Assembly: GCA_945898095.1 (NCBI GenBank)
Contig: CAMDHE010000013.1
Coordinates: forward strand, 1-63,045
Origin: Roseateles toxinivorans
GTDB lineage: Bacteria; Pseudomonadota; Gammaproteobacteria; Burkholderiales; Burkholderiaceae_C
Reading direction: 5' to 3'
DNA: 63,045 nucleotides
The notes below the pieces were generated by a model, which made no database searches, had not been told where the DNA came from, and saw only the letters and a program-made list of their open reading frames with translations. The position numbers and the translations under genes were made by a program. Below, piece by piece: positions 54,582 through 63,045 of this stretch. How positions within the stretch are numbered: position 1 is the stretch's first letter; every line of letters starts with the position of its first letter.

Positions 54582-55490
54582 ATGAGCAATTTCTGGCAAG
54601 GCGTGTTGCCCGCCATCACCACACCTTTTCTGGATAACGGCGAAGTGGATCATGGCTTCCTGGCCCAGCATGTCAACTTGATGATGGAGGCTGGCTGCAC
54701 CGGCATCGTTCCGCTGGGTTCGCTGGGCGAAACGGCGACCTTGAGTTTTGACGAGAAGCGCGCTGTGCTGCGCACGGTGGTGCGGGCGGTGGCCGGGCGC
54801 GGCGCAGTCGTCTCCGGCGTGGCAGCCCTGGCTACTGCCGATGCGGTGCGATTGGCTCAGATGGCTGAAGCTGAAAATTGCCAAGGGCTGATGGTGCTGC
54901 CACCCTATGTCTATTCGACCGACTGGCGCGAGATGAAGGCTCATGTCAGCGCAGTCATTGCCAGCACCAACTTGCCCTGCATGCTCTACAACAACCCGGT
55001 GGCTTACCGGACCGACTTCACTGCGCAGCAGATGCAGGAACTGGCCGCAATCCATCCCAATCTGGCGGCGGTCAAGGAGTCCAGTACGGATGTGCGCCGC
55101 ATCGCGGCGATCAGATCGGCTCTGGGCGCGCGCCTGCAAATCCTGGTCGGGGTGGACGACCTGATTGTGGAGGGCATCGCGGCCGGAGCCACCGGCTGGG
55201 TCGCAGGGCTGGTCAACGCCTTTCCGGCAGAAACGATGACCTTGTTCAAGCTGGCCCGGGCAGGCCGCTGGGAAGAACTGCAGCCGCTCTACCACTGGTT
55301 CTTGCCCTTGTTGCGGATGGACGTGGTGCCGAAGTTTGTGCAGCTGATCAAGCTGGCGCAGTCGCGGGTGCAGATGGGCAGTCAGGCGGTGCGGGCACCG
55401 CGCCTTGTGCTCGCGGGTGACGAGTTGGCGCAGGCCGAAGCGGTAATCACTGTGGCACTGGCCAGCAGGCCGGTTTTGCCCACAGTCTGA
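54582..55490 (+). CDS. hypD: DapA-family 1-pyrroline-4-hydroxy-2-carboxylate deaminase
   Basis: Predicted 302-aa class I aldolase-fold lyase. The Schiff-base Lys lies in AAVKESSTD (about residue 165), with GSLGETATLS at the N-terminal substrate loop. In the hydroxyproline pathway this enzyme turns the pyrroline product into 2-oxoglutarate semialdehyde and ammonia. The assignment rests on the neighbours; alone it would only be a DapA-like protein. Confidence 0.85.
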   Translation: MSNFWQGVLPAITTPFLDNGEVDHGFLAQHVNLMMEAGCTGIVPLGSLGETATLSFDEKRAVLRTVVRAVAGRGAVVSGVAALATADAVRLAQMAEAENCQGLMVLPPYVYSTDWREMKAHVSAVIASTNLPCMLYNNPVAYRTDFTAQQMQELAAIHPNLAAVKESSTDVRRIAAIRSALGARLQILVGVDDLIVEGIAAGATGWVAGLVNAFPAETMTLFKLARAGRWEELQPLYHWFLPLLRMDVVPKFVQLIKLAQSRVQMGSQAVRAPRLVLAGDELAQAEAVITVALASRPVLPTV

Positions 55491-55498
55491 GTCGATTC

Positions 55499-56779
55499 AT
55501 GGCCAGCTTGATCCACCGCCACGACGCACAGGTCATCGTGATCGGCGGCGGGGTGATCGGCTCGGCCTGCGCTTTCAGGCTGGCGCAGGCCGGGCGCGAT
55601 GTGCTGCTGCTGCAATTCGGTACACCCGAGCGCGCGGCCAGTTTTGGCAACGCCGGCCATATCGCGATCGAGCAGCTGTTTCCGCTGGCCAGCGCCGAGG
55701 TGATCCGCAGCAGTTGGCGCTATCTGCTGGACGCCGACAGTCCCTTGCGTCTGCGACCCGCATATTTGTTGGCGCTGCTGCCCTGGCTGGCCCGTTTTGT
55801 CTGGGCGGCAAGAGGCTCTTCTTTCAAGCGCGGTGTGGCCGCCCTGCTGTCGCTGCAGCAAAGCGCTCTGGTCGATATGGTGGATTTGCTGGCGGATGCG
55901 GGCTTGGCACATTTGCTGCACCAGCGAGGCCATCTGGAGGTCTGGGAGACCCCAGCCGGTGAGGCTGCCGCGCTCACTCAGGCGCAGCGGCTGGGTGCAT
56001 ACGGCATCAAGACGGCGCCATGGTCATTGGCTGATTTGCGCTCGCAGTTGCCTGAACTCGGGCAGTCTGTGCAGGGGGCAATGCATTACCCGGGCAGCGG
56101 CCATGTCGAGGACCCCTGGGCGGTCTGCAGCGGCTTGCACCTTGCGTTGCGGCGCAGTGGCGGGCGCATCAGGCAAGGCCGGGTATTGCAGCTCCATGCC
56201 GACAAGGACTATGCCAATGTTTTGCTGGAGGACGGCAGCCGTTTGCAGGCGCAGCAGTTGCTGGTCTGCGCCGGCGCCTGGTCCAGGCCGCTGGCCGCCA
56301 GTCTGGGTTATCGCGTGCCGCTGGAGGTCGAACGCGGTTATCACATCACCATCGGCAAGCCGGCTGACGGCGTGATGCCGCCAAGGCTGCCGTTGCCGGT
56401 TGCATCGAATGAGCGCAAGGTCATCATGAGCTCGATGTCGATGGGGCTGCGCATGACCGGGACGGTGGAATTTGGCGGCCTGCAGCTGCCTGCCGATCCG
56501 CGGCGCTTTGACTTGCTGCAGCGACAACTGCAGGCAATGCTGCCGGGTATTGACAGCAGGCAGGCTAGCCACTGGATGGGTTTCAGGCCGTCTTTGCCCG
56601 ACCATCTGCCGGTACTTGGCGCCGCAACCCGCCATGCGAATGTGTTCTTTGCCTTTGGTCACCAGCATCTGGGGCTGACCCTGGCGGCAGTGACCGCTCG
56701 TGCGATGACGCATTTGATGCAGTCGGGAGAAAGTCCGGTCGATCTGGCGCCTTTTTCGGTCAGTCGTTTCGGCGCTTGA
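55499..56779 (+). CDS. hypO: FAD-dependent D-hydroxyproline (D-amino acid) dehydrogenase
   Basis: Predicted 426-aa DAO-family flavoprotein with the N-terminal FAD motif VIVIGGGVIGSACAFRLA, ASFGNAGHIA and a C-terminal MGFRPSLPDHLPVLG, as in DadA-like dehydrogenases. It would oxidise cis-4-hydroxy-D-proline to the pyrroline used by the DapA-like enzyme. Lies 8 bases after that gene. The last enzyme, 2-oxoglutarate-semialdehyde dehydrogenase, is not encoded here. Confidence 0.87.
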   Translation: MASLIHRHDAQVIVIGGGVIGSACAFRLAQAGRDVLLLQFGTPERAASFGNAGHIAIEQLFPLASAEVIRSSWRYLLDADSPLRLRPAYLLALLPWLARFVWAARGSSFKRGVAALLSLQQSALVDMVDLLADAGLAHLLHQRGHLEVWETPAGEAAALTQAQRLGAYGIKTAPWSLADLRSQLPELGQSVQGAMHYPGSGHVEDPWAVCSGLHLALRRSGGRIRQGRVLQLHADKDYANVLLEDGSRLQAQQLLVCAGAWSRPLAASLGYRVPLEVERGYHITIGKPADGVMPPRLPLPVASNERKVIMSSMSMGLRMTGTVEFGGLQLPADPRRFDLLQRQLQAMLPGIDSRQASHWMGFRPSLPDHLPVLGAATRHANVFFAFGHQHLGLTLAAVTARAMTHLMQSGESPVDLAPFSVSRFGA

Positions 56780-56854
56780 AAGTAACCTGCCCACGGCAGG
56801 CTGCGGGCGAATGCGGCACACTCCACGGCTTGTTCAAAGTAGCCAAGGAAATCG

Positions 56855-57913
56855 ATGGAATTCACCACGCTGGGTCGCTCTGACCTGAAGGTCAGCCGCA
56901 TTTGCCTGGGCACGATGACGTTCGGCCAGCAAGTCGACGAAGCCGGCACCCATGCCATCCTGGACCGCGCCTTGGCCAGCGGTATCAACTTCATCGACAC
57001 CGCCGAAATGTATGCGGTGCCGGCGCGCGCCGAAACCTATAACGCGACCGAAAAATTGATTGGCAGCTGGCTGGCCAAAAAACCTCAAGCGCGGGAGCGG
57101 ATCATCCTGGCCACCAAGGTCACTGGTCCTTCGCGCGGCATGCCCTGGATCCGCGGCGGTGGCGCGGATCTGAGCGGCGCTGACATCATCGAAGCCTGTG
57201 AAGCGAGCTTGCGTCGCCTGCAGACCGAGGTGGTCGACCTGTACCAACTGCATTGGCCGAACCGCAATGTGCCGATGTTCGGCGGCGTCTATTTCGACCC
57301 GGCCAAGGAGACCTCGACGACCGGTATCCATGCACAACTTGAAGCGCTGGCGCAACTGGTCAGGGCGGGCAAAGTTCGTCATATTGGCTTGTCGAACGAA
57401 ACGCCTTATGGCGTTTGCGAATTCATCCGCCTGGCCGAGCAGCATGGTCTGCCGCGGATTGTTTCGGTGCAAAACGCCTACAGCTTGCTCAACCGCATCC
57501 CTGAAAACGGCCTTGATGAAGCCTTGTACCGCCATCAGGTCTCGATGCTGGCCTATTCCCCGCTGGCCTTCGGCAGCCTGACCGGCAAGTACGATTTGCT
57601 GGGGTTGGCAGACCCGCTCAAGCCAGGGCGGTTGGCGATTTTCGAGAGCATGAAAAAACAGCGCTGGGCCAGACCTGATTCGCTGCGTGCGGCCAAGCGC
57701 TACAACCAGCTGGCGCGCGATCATGGCCTGAGCCCGATCAGTCTGGCGCTGTCCTGGTGTGCGAGTCGCTGGCAGACGGCCAGCACCATCATCGGCGTGA
57801 CCTCAATCGCTCAGCTCGATGAAAACCTGGCAGCCTTTGGTGCCAAGTTGTCGCCGGAGTTGCTGGCCGAAATCGACCAGATCCGCTGGGAAATCCGCGA
57901 CCCGGCGCAGTGA
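56855..57913 (+). CDS. tas: Aldo/keto reductase, Tas type
   Basis: Predicted 352-aa NADPH-dependent reductase closely resembling E. coli Tas: FTTLGRSDLKVSRICLGTMTFG, DTAEMYAVPARAET (catalytic Asp and Tyr), ATKVTGPSRGM and IGLSNETPYGV. Its physiological substrate is unknown. Full length; converges on the protease gene. Confidence 0.9.
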   Translation: MEFTTLGRSDLKVSRICLGTMTFGQQVDEAGTHAILDRALASGINFIDTAEMYAVPARAETYNATEKLIGSWLAKKPQARERIILATKVTGPSRGMPWIRGGGADLSGADIIEACEASLRRLQTEVVDLYQLHWPNRNVPMFGGVYFDPAKETSTTGIHAQLEALAQLVRAGKVRHIGLSNETPYGVCEFIRLAEQHGLPRIVSVQNAYSLLNRIPENGLDEALYRHQVSMLAYSPLAFGSLTGKYDLLGLADPLKPGRLAIFESMKKQRWARPDSLRAAKRYNQLARDHGLSPISLALSWCASRWQTASTIIGVTSIAQLDENLAAFGAKLSPELLAEIDQIRWEIRDPAQ

Positions 57914-57920
57914 TGTTAGG

Positions 57921-57944
57921 CCGGCAGCCCGATCGGGCCGCCGG
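57921..57944. terminator. GC-rich hairpin between convergent genes
   Basis: CCGGC and GCCCG arms pair with CGGGC and GCCGG across a two-base loop, with small internal mismatches. It lies between the tas stop (57913) and the protease stop (57997). No strong T-run, so a bidirectional terminator is only probable. Confidence 0.45.
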
Positions 57945-57996
57945 ATTTGATGCAAACGGCGCGTCTCAGTCGATGACTGGCTGAACGCGCCCAGGC

Positions 57997-59031
57997 TCAG
58001 GGCAGATCGGCGCGCGCCCTGATCACCAGATCGACCATGTCCGAACCACCGCTGGCGAAGTTGTTCGACGGGTTATGCGCGCTTTGCACCCCGACGGCAT
58101 AGGGCTGGCCATTCCAGTAGCCCCAGAAGGGTCCGCCGCTCTGGCCGGGCCAGACATCGCCCTTGTGGCTCATGCTTTCATGCGAATCCGGGCTCCAGAA
58201 GTCGCCGTCCAGCGCAATGCCGCTCTGCCAGATCGGCCGCTGCGTGCCGGTCAAGTCGCCCGGGTAGCCGACATGAGTCCAGTAGGCCCCGCCGTCCCAG
58301 CTGTCGCTATAGGACTTGGTGCCCAGCCAACCGGTGGCGTTGCCAGCCGGCCGATCCAGCACCACGACCACATAGTCGTACTTGATCTCATTGCTGTCGA
58401 TCGTCGGCGGCGTCACCTTGACCTTGAAATAGGTCCTGACGCCAAAGGCACTGCCGAACGGTGCGCTGCCGTTGTAATACATCGGCGTGAACTTGAGCCA
58501 GCCTGTGGTGTTACCGGGCCGCCAGTCGATCATGTGTGATGCGGTCAGCAGATGGCGCGGCCCCACCATCACGCCGCTGCCGCTGCCCAGTGAGCTTTCG
58601 ACCCGGCCATTGCAGCGCCAAGGATAGGCGTTGCTGTAGAAGACCCGGCGGTCATCGCTGCCGAAGATGGTCTTGGCCCCTTCTTCGAGTTTCATGAAGT
58701 CATTGCGCTCGATGAATTTCGGGCGGCGCAGGCTTTGCGGCTCGAGTCTGGCGATGTATTCGACATCGGCATGGTCGGGGATGAAACCTTCGGTGCCGCC
58801 ATCGATCGCCTTGTCAGCCTTGCCCTTGCCGAGGGCGGCGATTTCGACCGCCTCGCAACCGCGCGGATATTGGCGGCCATCGACTTCGATCATCGCGGTC
58901 GCCTGACTCGCCAATTTCTCGACCAGGCCCTGATTCAGCTTGGCCGAGGCTTTGCGGCTTTTGAGCTTGATGGCCTCGTCGTTCAGGCAAGGGGCGATGA
59001 ACTCTTTGTTTAGATCCAGATGCTCTTCCAT
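57997..59031 (-). CDS. Trypsin-fold (V8-like) serine endopeptidase
   Basis: Predicted 344-aa protein with a chymotrypsin-fold domain from about residue 125. The catalytic triad is His in LLTASHMI (about 167), Asp in KYDYVVVVLD (about 222) and Ser in WPGQSGGPFWG (about 300). The first about 120 residues look like a propeptide and no signal peptide or membrane segment is visible, which is unusual for this normally secreted family. ATG 59031 gives the only start I can support; a leader could be missed if the true start differs. Confidence 0.82.
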   Translation of the reverse strand: MEEHLDLNKEFIAPCLNDEAIKLKSRKASAKLNQGLVEKLASQATAMIEVDGRQYPRGCEAVEIAALGKGKADKAIDGGTEGFIPDHADVEYIARLEPQSLRRPKFIERNDFMKLEEGAKTIFGSDDRRVFYSNAYPWRCNGRVESSLGSGSGVMVGPRHLLTASHMIDWRPGNTTGWLKFTPMYYNGSAPFGSAFGVRTYFKVKVTPPTIDSNEIKYDYVVVVLDRPAGNATGWLGTKSYSDSWDGGAYWTHVGYPGDLTGTQRPIWQSGIALDGDFWSPDSHESMSHKGDVWPGQSGGPFWGYWNGQPYAVGVQSAHNPSNNFASGGSDMVDLVIRARADLP

Positions 59032-59318
59032 GGTGAACTCCTGACGGGCCGGACTGTAGGCGCCAAGCCCGATGTGTGCCTACTCTAGGAACCCTTTTCG
59101 GCGACCGGGTCGAGGCGCAAGGCTGTGCCGGCGTCTCCATCTGCCCTTTCATCGCCTCAGGCCTGCCAAGCAGGTCGTCAAGGCAATTCAACAGCAGCTA
59201 CTCCTTGCCAGCAATTCGGGAAGGCAAGATTTCGAAGGGTAGGACGCTCGTTCCTGGCTGCAATCCCTAGTCTTTTTCCTACCTGCAGGCCAGCCCGGCC
59301 AATCGGCGAAAATCCCTC

Positions 59319-59813
59319 ATGGCCAAGAAAAACATCCATATCAGCGAGACGCCGGCGACGCAGTTCCTGCGCCAGCATGGTGTCGCCTTCAGCGAGCATG
59401 TCTATGACTATGTCGAGCATGGCGGCACAGCAGAATCGGCGCGCCAACTTGGTGTGCCCGAGCAGCAGGTGGTGAAGACGCTGTTGCTGCAGGACGAACG
59501 CGCCCAGCCCCTGATCATGCTGATGCCAGGGGACAGGCAAGTCAGCCTGAAAGAACTGGCGCGGCAGATTCCCTGCAAGAAGGTCGAGATGTGCCGCCCT
59601 GATGTGGCCTCGCGACACAGCGGTTACCAGGTTGGCGGCACCTCGCCATTCGCAACCCGCAAGGTGATGCCGGTCTATGTCGAGGCGGCAATCCTGGATC
59701 TGCCCAGCCTGTGCATCAACGGTGGCAGGCGCGGCTATCTGGTCGGGATCAAGCCGGCGGTTTTGCTCGAACTGCTGAATGCCAAGCCGGTCAGCTGCGG
59801 CAGTGCAGAATAG
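59319..59813 (+). CDS. ybaK: Cys-tRNA(Pro)/Cys-tRNA(Cys) deacylase YbaK/EbsC
   Basis: Predicted 164-aa trans-editing protein of the YbaK/ProX superfamily, with KTLLLQDE (active-site Lys region), KKVEMCRPD, GYQVGGTSPFATRK and GGRRGYLVGI conserved. It hydrolyses mischarged Cys-tRNA(Pro). Normal length. Followed by plsY after 6 bases. Confidence 0.93.
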   Translation: MAKKNIHISETPATQFLRQHGVAFSEHVYDYVEHGGTAESARQLGVPEQQVVKTLLLQDERAQPLIMLMPGDRQVSLKELARQIPCKKVEMCRPDVASRHSGYQVGGTSPFATRKVMPVYVEAAILDLPSLCINGGRRGYLVGIKPAVLLELLNAKPVSCGSAE

Positions 59814-59819
59814 CGACCT

Positions 59820-60533
59820 ATGCAAGAACTACTGTTTCCATTGCTGGCCGGTTTTGGCGGCTACCTCATCGGCTCGATTTCCTTTGCCGTGCTCGTCAGC
59901 CGGTTGATGGGCTTGTCCGACCCACGCAGCTACGGATCCGGCAATCCGGGTGCCACCAATGTGCTGCGCTCGGGCAGCAAGCTCGCGGCCATCCTGACCC
60001 TGGCACTGGACCTGCTGAAGGGCTATGGGCCGGTACTGCTGGTGCAGCTTTACGGCGAGCGCTATCAGCTCGGCGAAGGTTCGGCCGCGCTGGTCGGGCT
60101 GGGTGCTTTCCTCGGCCATCTGTGGCCGCTGTTTTTCCGCTTCAAGGGCGGCAAGGGCGTGGCGACGGCGGCTGGCGTGATCCTGGGCCTGAACCCTTGG
60201 CTTGGCGCTGCGACGCTGCTGGCCTGGTTGGTGGTGGTTTATTTCTCTCGCTATGTCTCGCTGGCATCGATGGCCGCGGCCACCTTTGCGCCGGTGCTAC
60301 AGATGCTGGTCTGGGGCGGTGGCCCGGTCGTCGGCGTGCTGGTACTGATGGGATTGTTGTTGGTCTGGCGTCATGAGGCCAACCTCAGGAAGCTGCTGCG
60401 CGGCACTGAAAGCCGTCTGGGGCAGAAGGCCCTGGCAGCGCCGGCCGACAGCAGCAAGAAACATCCTCATGGTCTGGGTCCCCATGCCCCTGGCCATTCG
60501 CACCATCATTCCAAAAAGGCAGTAAAAAAATGA
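59820..60533 (+). CDS. plsY: Acyl-phosphate:glycerol-3-phosphate acyltransferase
   Basis: Predicted 237-aa integral membrane enzyme making lysophosphatidic acid from acyl-phosphate. The three PlsY motifs are intact: [27 protein letters not shown] and the C-terminal [15 protein letters not shown]. The last 30 residues form a His/Lys-rich tail ([16 protein letters not shown]) not found in typical PlsY, which usually ends near residue 205. Its stop overlaps the RidA start as ATGA. Confidence 0.95.
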   Translation: MQELLFPLLAGFGGYLIGSISFAVLVSRLMGLSDPRSYGSGNPGATNVLRSGSKLAAILTLALDLLKGYGPVLLVQLYGERYQLGEGSAALVGLGAFLGHLWPLFFRFKGGKGVATAAGVILGLNPWLGAATLLAWLVVVYFSRYVSLASMAAATFAPVLQMLVWGGGPVVGVLVLMGLLLVWRHEANLRKLLRGTESRLGQKALAAPADSSKKHPHGLGPHAPGHSHHHSKKAVKK

Positions 60534-60877
60534 AGATCGAGAGATTTGACGTTGGCGCCCGCATGTCCGAAATGGCCGTGCACAACGGAGTGGTTTACCT
60601 GGCAGGCCAGATCGCCGACGACGGTAGCCAGGACATCGCCGGCCAGACCGCGCAGGTGCTGGGTGCCATCGACGCCTTGCTGGCCCGCGCCGGCAGCGAC
60701 AAGTCAAAGATCCTGCGCGCGCAGATTTTCATTGCCGATCTGGCTGAATTCGCTGCGATGAATGCCGTCTGGGAAGCCTGGGTCGTGCCCGGCCATACGC
60801 CGCCGCGCGCCACCGTCGAAGCCAAACTGGCCAGGCCCGAGTGGAAGATCGAGATCGTCGTCACTGCGGCGCAGTGA
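60530..60877 (+). CDS. RidA/YjgF-family protein
   Basis: Predicted 115-aa trimeric RidA-like enamine/imine deaminase. Typical features are [23 protein letters not shown] and [20 protein letters not shown], which keeps the Arg of the family (PPRATVE). Translationally coupled to plsY. Confidence 0.93.
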   Translation: MKIERFDVGARMSEMAVHNGVVYLAGQIADDGSQDIAGQTAQVLGAIDALLARAGSDKSKILRAQIFIADLAEFAAMNAVWEAWVVPGHTPPRATVEAKLARPEWKIEIVVTAAQ

Positions 60878-60915
60878 GTTCGGATGCTTTGGCCTGACGG
60901 CCGCTTGGTTCGGTT

Positions 60916-61539
60916 TCAGAGTCCCAGCAGGGCCGGGTCACCGCGTCCGATGCGCAAGATTTCGGCCTGATCACCGCTCAGGTCAACAATCGTTGTCGGC
61001 TGCATCGGGCAGGCGCCCGCGTCGACGATGACCTGCACCAGCTTGTCATAGCGATCGACGATTTCCTGGGTATCGTTCAGAGGCTCGGCTTCACCCGGTG
61101 GAATCAGCGTGGTGGCCAGCAATGCTTGACCGAACAGGGCCAGCAAATCCTGTGTCACCTTGTGGTCGGGCACGCGCAAGCCGATCGTTCGCCTGGAGGG
61201 GTGCGAGAGCCGCCGCGGCACTTCTTTGCTGGCTTCCAGAATGAAGGTGAACGGTCCCGGCGTGGCTGATTTGAGCAAGCGGTATTGACGGTTGTCGACG
61301 CGGGCATAGCTGGCCAGCTCGCTGAGGTCGCGGCACAGCAGGGTCAGATGATGCTTGTCGTCGACGCCGCGCAGTCGGCGCAGGTTCTCCGCCGCTGCCT
61401 TGTCGTCAAGCCGGCAGACCAGCGCATAGCTGGAGTCGGTCGGGATTGCCGCAATGCCGCCAGCCTGCAGGATCTGCGCGGCCTGTTTCAGGAAACGCTG
61501 CTGCGGGTTATCGGGGTGGACTTCAAATAGCTGGGCCAT
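60916..61539 (-). CDS. YciO/Sua5 (YrdC)-domain protein
   Basis: Predicted 207-aa single YrdC-domain protein of the YciO subgroup (AAIPTDSSYALVC, PGPFTFILEASKEVPRR, IGLRVPDHK). It lacks the C-terminal Sua5 domain. YciO proteins are paralogues of threonylcarbamoyl-AMP synthase with a less clear role. Located beside a PHP-phosphatase gene, as in many proteobacteria. Confidence 0.9.
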   Translation of the reverse strand: MAQLFEVHPDNPQQRFLKQAAQILQAGGIAAIPTDSSYALVCRLDDKAAAENLRRLRGVDDKHHLTLLCRDLSELASYARVDNRQYRLLKSATPGPFTFILEASKEVPRRLSHPSRRTIGLRVPDHKVTQDLLALFGQALLATTLIPPGEAEPLNDTQEIVDRYDKLVQVIVDAGACPMQPTTIVDLSGDQAEILRIGRGDPALLGL

Positions 61540-61582
61540 CAGCGATTGTCGCCCGGGTCATTCACCGGCATTCAGGCTTGGG

Positions 61583-62527
61583 TCAATCTGCGGTGGTATC
61601 GCGCAAGACGATGGAATCGGGCAGTTGCCTGGCCTCGACCTGACGCAGATTGAGCCAGGCTGCGGCAGCGCCGCTGGCTGACAACACGCCGATGCCGATC
61701 CAGGCATAGCCATCCGGCGCATGGTCGAAGGCCAGCCAGCCAATCGCGGCTGCCACCGCGATCTGCACATAGACAAAGGGCATCAAGGTGCCGGTCGGCG
61801 CCAGTCCCAAGGCCAGGATCAGCAATAAATGCCCGAAGGTGCCGAGCAGACCGATCAGCGCCAGCAGACCCAGTTGCCAGGGTGCGGCGGACTGGACTGC
61901 CGCAAGGAACTTGAAATCGCCGCCGGCAATCAGCAAGCTCAACAGCAGCATGCCGGTCAGGCCGGTATAAAAATGCGTGGTGTACGGACTTTCCAGCAGC
62001 GCGAGTTTGCTGGTCAGAATCTGGAAACAGGCATAAAAGATCGCGCAAGACAGCGGGTAAAGCACGACCCAGCCGAACAGCCCGCTGCCTGGCCGGATCA
62101 CGATCAAGGCACCGGCAAAGCCGCCGATCACCAGGGCCCAGCGCAAGGCCGAGACCTGCTCCTTCAGCAACAGGCCGGCGAGCAGCGTGATCAGCACCGG
62201 CGAGAGCATATTGATGGCCGTGAATTCGGCCACCGGCATTTGCTGGACGCCGTAAAAACATATTGCGCTGGTGGCCAGCAGCAGCATGCCGCGCATGGCC
62301 TGGAATTTCGGATGCGCGGCGTGAAACGGTTTGGCCCCCGGCTGCTTGACCCATTGCCAGCCCAGCCACAGTGCCATCGCCAGCGCCTGGAAGCTGTAGC
62401 GCGCCCACAGGATCAGCAGCACAGGCAGGAAACCACCGAGGTAGCGCACCACGCTATCCATCGAAGCAAAGCAGCTGCAACTGCCGATGATCAGGGCGAT
62501 GCCGAGCGCTGGACGCGGCGTCCTCAC
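61583..62527 (-). CDS. EamA/DMT-family transporter
   Basis: Predicted 314-aa membrane protein with about ten transmembrane helices in two EamA repeats. Start GTG 62527 overlaps the PHP gene stop as GTGA (62524-62527) and gives the expected first helix (ALGIALIIGSCSCFASMDSVVRYL). Drug/metabolite exporter type; substrate unknown. Confidence 0.88.
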   Translation of the reverse strand: MRTPRPALGIALIIGSCSCFASMDSVVRYLGGFLPVLLILWARYSFQALAMALWLGWQWVKQPGAKPFHAAHPKFQAMRGMLLLATSAICFYGVQQMPVAEFTAINMLSPVLITLLAGLLLKEQVSALRWALVIGGFAGALIVIRPGSGLFGWVVLYPLSCAIFYACFQILTSKLALLESPYTTHFYTGLTGMLLLSLLIAGGDFKFLAAVQSAAPWQLGLLALIGLLGTFGHLLLILALGLAPTGTLMPFVYVQIAVAAAIGWLAFDHAPDGYAWIGIGVLSASGAAAAWLNLRQVEARQLPDSIVLRDTTAD

Positions 62528-63045
62528 GCAGGCCAATGGATACGTTGTTCCAGCGCTTGCCAGACCGGTTTGAGGCGGCCGGGCAGGGCGGCCAAGCTGC
62601 CCAGATCGGTGCGGCTTTCTTCGGGTGAATGGAAATCCGAGCCGCGCGATGCGAGCAGGTCGAACTCGATCGCGGTCTCGGTGTAGCGGACCGCATCGGC
62701 CGCTGTATGGCTGCCGGTGACGACTTCGACGCCGCGCCCGCCATGGGCAATGAATTCGGTGAACAGCGCGTATTCGACGGTCGGGCTGAAGCCATAGCGC
62801 GCCGGATGGGCGATCACTGCCGTGCCGCCGGCCTGGACGATCCAGCGCACGGCATCGCCGAGTTGTGCCCAGCGGTGTTCGACATAACCCGGCTTGCCCT
62901 CGGTCAGATAGCGCCGGAAGACTTCGCCGATGTCGCTGCAATGGCCGGCCTCGACCAGGAAGCGTCCGAAATGGGTGCGCGAAATCAGCTCCGGGTTACC
63001 GACGAATTTCAAAGCGCCTTCATAAGCGCCATGAATGCCGACGGC
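62524..63045 (-). CDS. PHP-domain phosphoesterase (YciV/RNase AM type), N-terminus cut by window
   Basis: The C-terminal 173 residues of a PHP-family enzyme. AVIAHPARYG, GGRGVEVVTGSH and SRGSDFHSPEES carry the late metal ligands. It matches the YciV/TrpH group (nucleoside 3',5'-bisphosphate phosphatase or 5'-3' RNase AM), often beside yciO. The gene continues past 63045, so the first metal ligands are not seen. Coupled to the EamA gene by a GTGA overlap. Confidence 0.88.
   Translation of the reverse strand, partial: AVGIHGAYEGALKFVGNPELISRTHFGRFLVEAGHCSDIGEVFRRYLTEGKPGYVEHRWAQLGDAVRWIVQAGGTAVIAHPARYGFSPTVEYALFTEFIAHGGRGVEVVTGSHTAADAVRYTETAIEFDLLASRGSDFHSPEESRTDLGSLAALPGRLKPVWQALEQRIHWPA

Overview
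The window reads as a high-GC betaproteobacterial chromosome with two parts. The right third (about 43.5-63 kb) is ordinary core genome: tRNA-Thr, fbp, pepN, prfB with the classical RF2 programmed frameshift, plsY, a YciO/PHP-phosphatase pair, and a 4-hydroxyproline catabolic operon. The left two thirds (1 to about 43.4 kb) is an accessory catabolic region of about 40 genes. It abuts the 3' end of the tRNA-Thr gene, the usual position for an integrated genomic island. Bug-type solute-binding proteins, two-component IorAB and the RF2 frameshift fit Betaproteobacteria (Burkholderiales, Rhodocyclales or Neisseriales-like). I cannot name a genus.

Layout of the accessory region: (a) 225-2614, minus: amidase and a fold-II PLP dehydratase. 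(b) 3132-7192, plus: TonB-dependent receptor and two exported NTF2/SnoaL-like proteins. (c) 7201-9008, minus: ornithine-cyclodeaminase-like enzyme and an SDR. (d) 9261-27343, plus: a Tat-exported FAD oxidase, opine-dehydrogenase-like and 3-hydroxyacyl-CoA-dehydrogenase-like enzymes, another exported NTF2-like protein, a Bug binding protein, IorA/IorB, a three-component Rieske oxygenase, CoA ligase, SCP2-thiolase-like protein, a DUF35-SDR fusion, a cyclase-family hydrolase and an SDR. (e) 27443-37887, minus: 4-hydroxyphenylpyruvate dioxygenase (HPPD), hot-dog thioesterase, AcuI-type reductase, nitrilase, aldehyde dehydrogenase, GMC oxidoreductase, DUF35 protein, SCP2-thiolase-like protein and CoA ligase. 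(f) 38120-42893: DUF2817 hydrolase, dihaem cytochrome c lipoprotein, SnoaL-like lipoprotein, GPH-family symporter and an AraC regulator.

How it may work (inference): an aromatic, probably nitrogen-containing, substrate enters through the TonB receptor and inner-membrane transporters. It is oxidised outside and inside the cell (Tat FAD oxidase, cytochrome, GMC, ALDH, Rieske oxygenase), stripped of nitrogen (amidase, PLP dehydratase, nitrilase, opine/ornithine-type dehydrogenases), and activated to CoA thioesters. Two modules of CoA ligase, cysteine-less thiolase-like protein and DUF35 protein resemble the Ltp2-ChsH2(DUF35) retro-aldolase of steroid side-chain degradation. I think they are the most interesting system here. 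In one module the DUF35 domain is fused to an SDR. Arylpyruvates could be handled by HPPD (to homogentisate) or IorAB (to arylacetyl-CoA). No homogentisate dioxygenase, ring-cleavage enzyme or intact acyl-CoA dehydrogenase is in the window, so the pathway must be finished elsewhere.

Many accessory genes are joined by 4-base ATGA/GTGA stop-start overlaps, so the region is built from translationally coupled blocks. It also carries relics: a 62-codon remnant of a salicylyl-CoA-hydroxylase-like flavoprotein and a short remnant of a glutaryl-CoA-dehydrogenase-like C-terminus. The cluster has therefore been remodelled.
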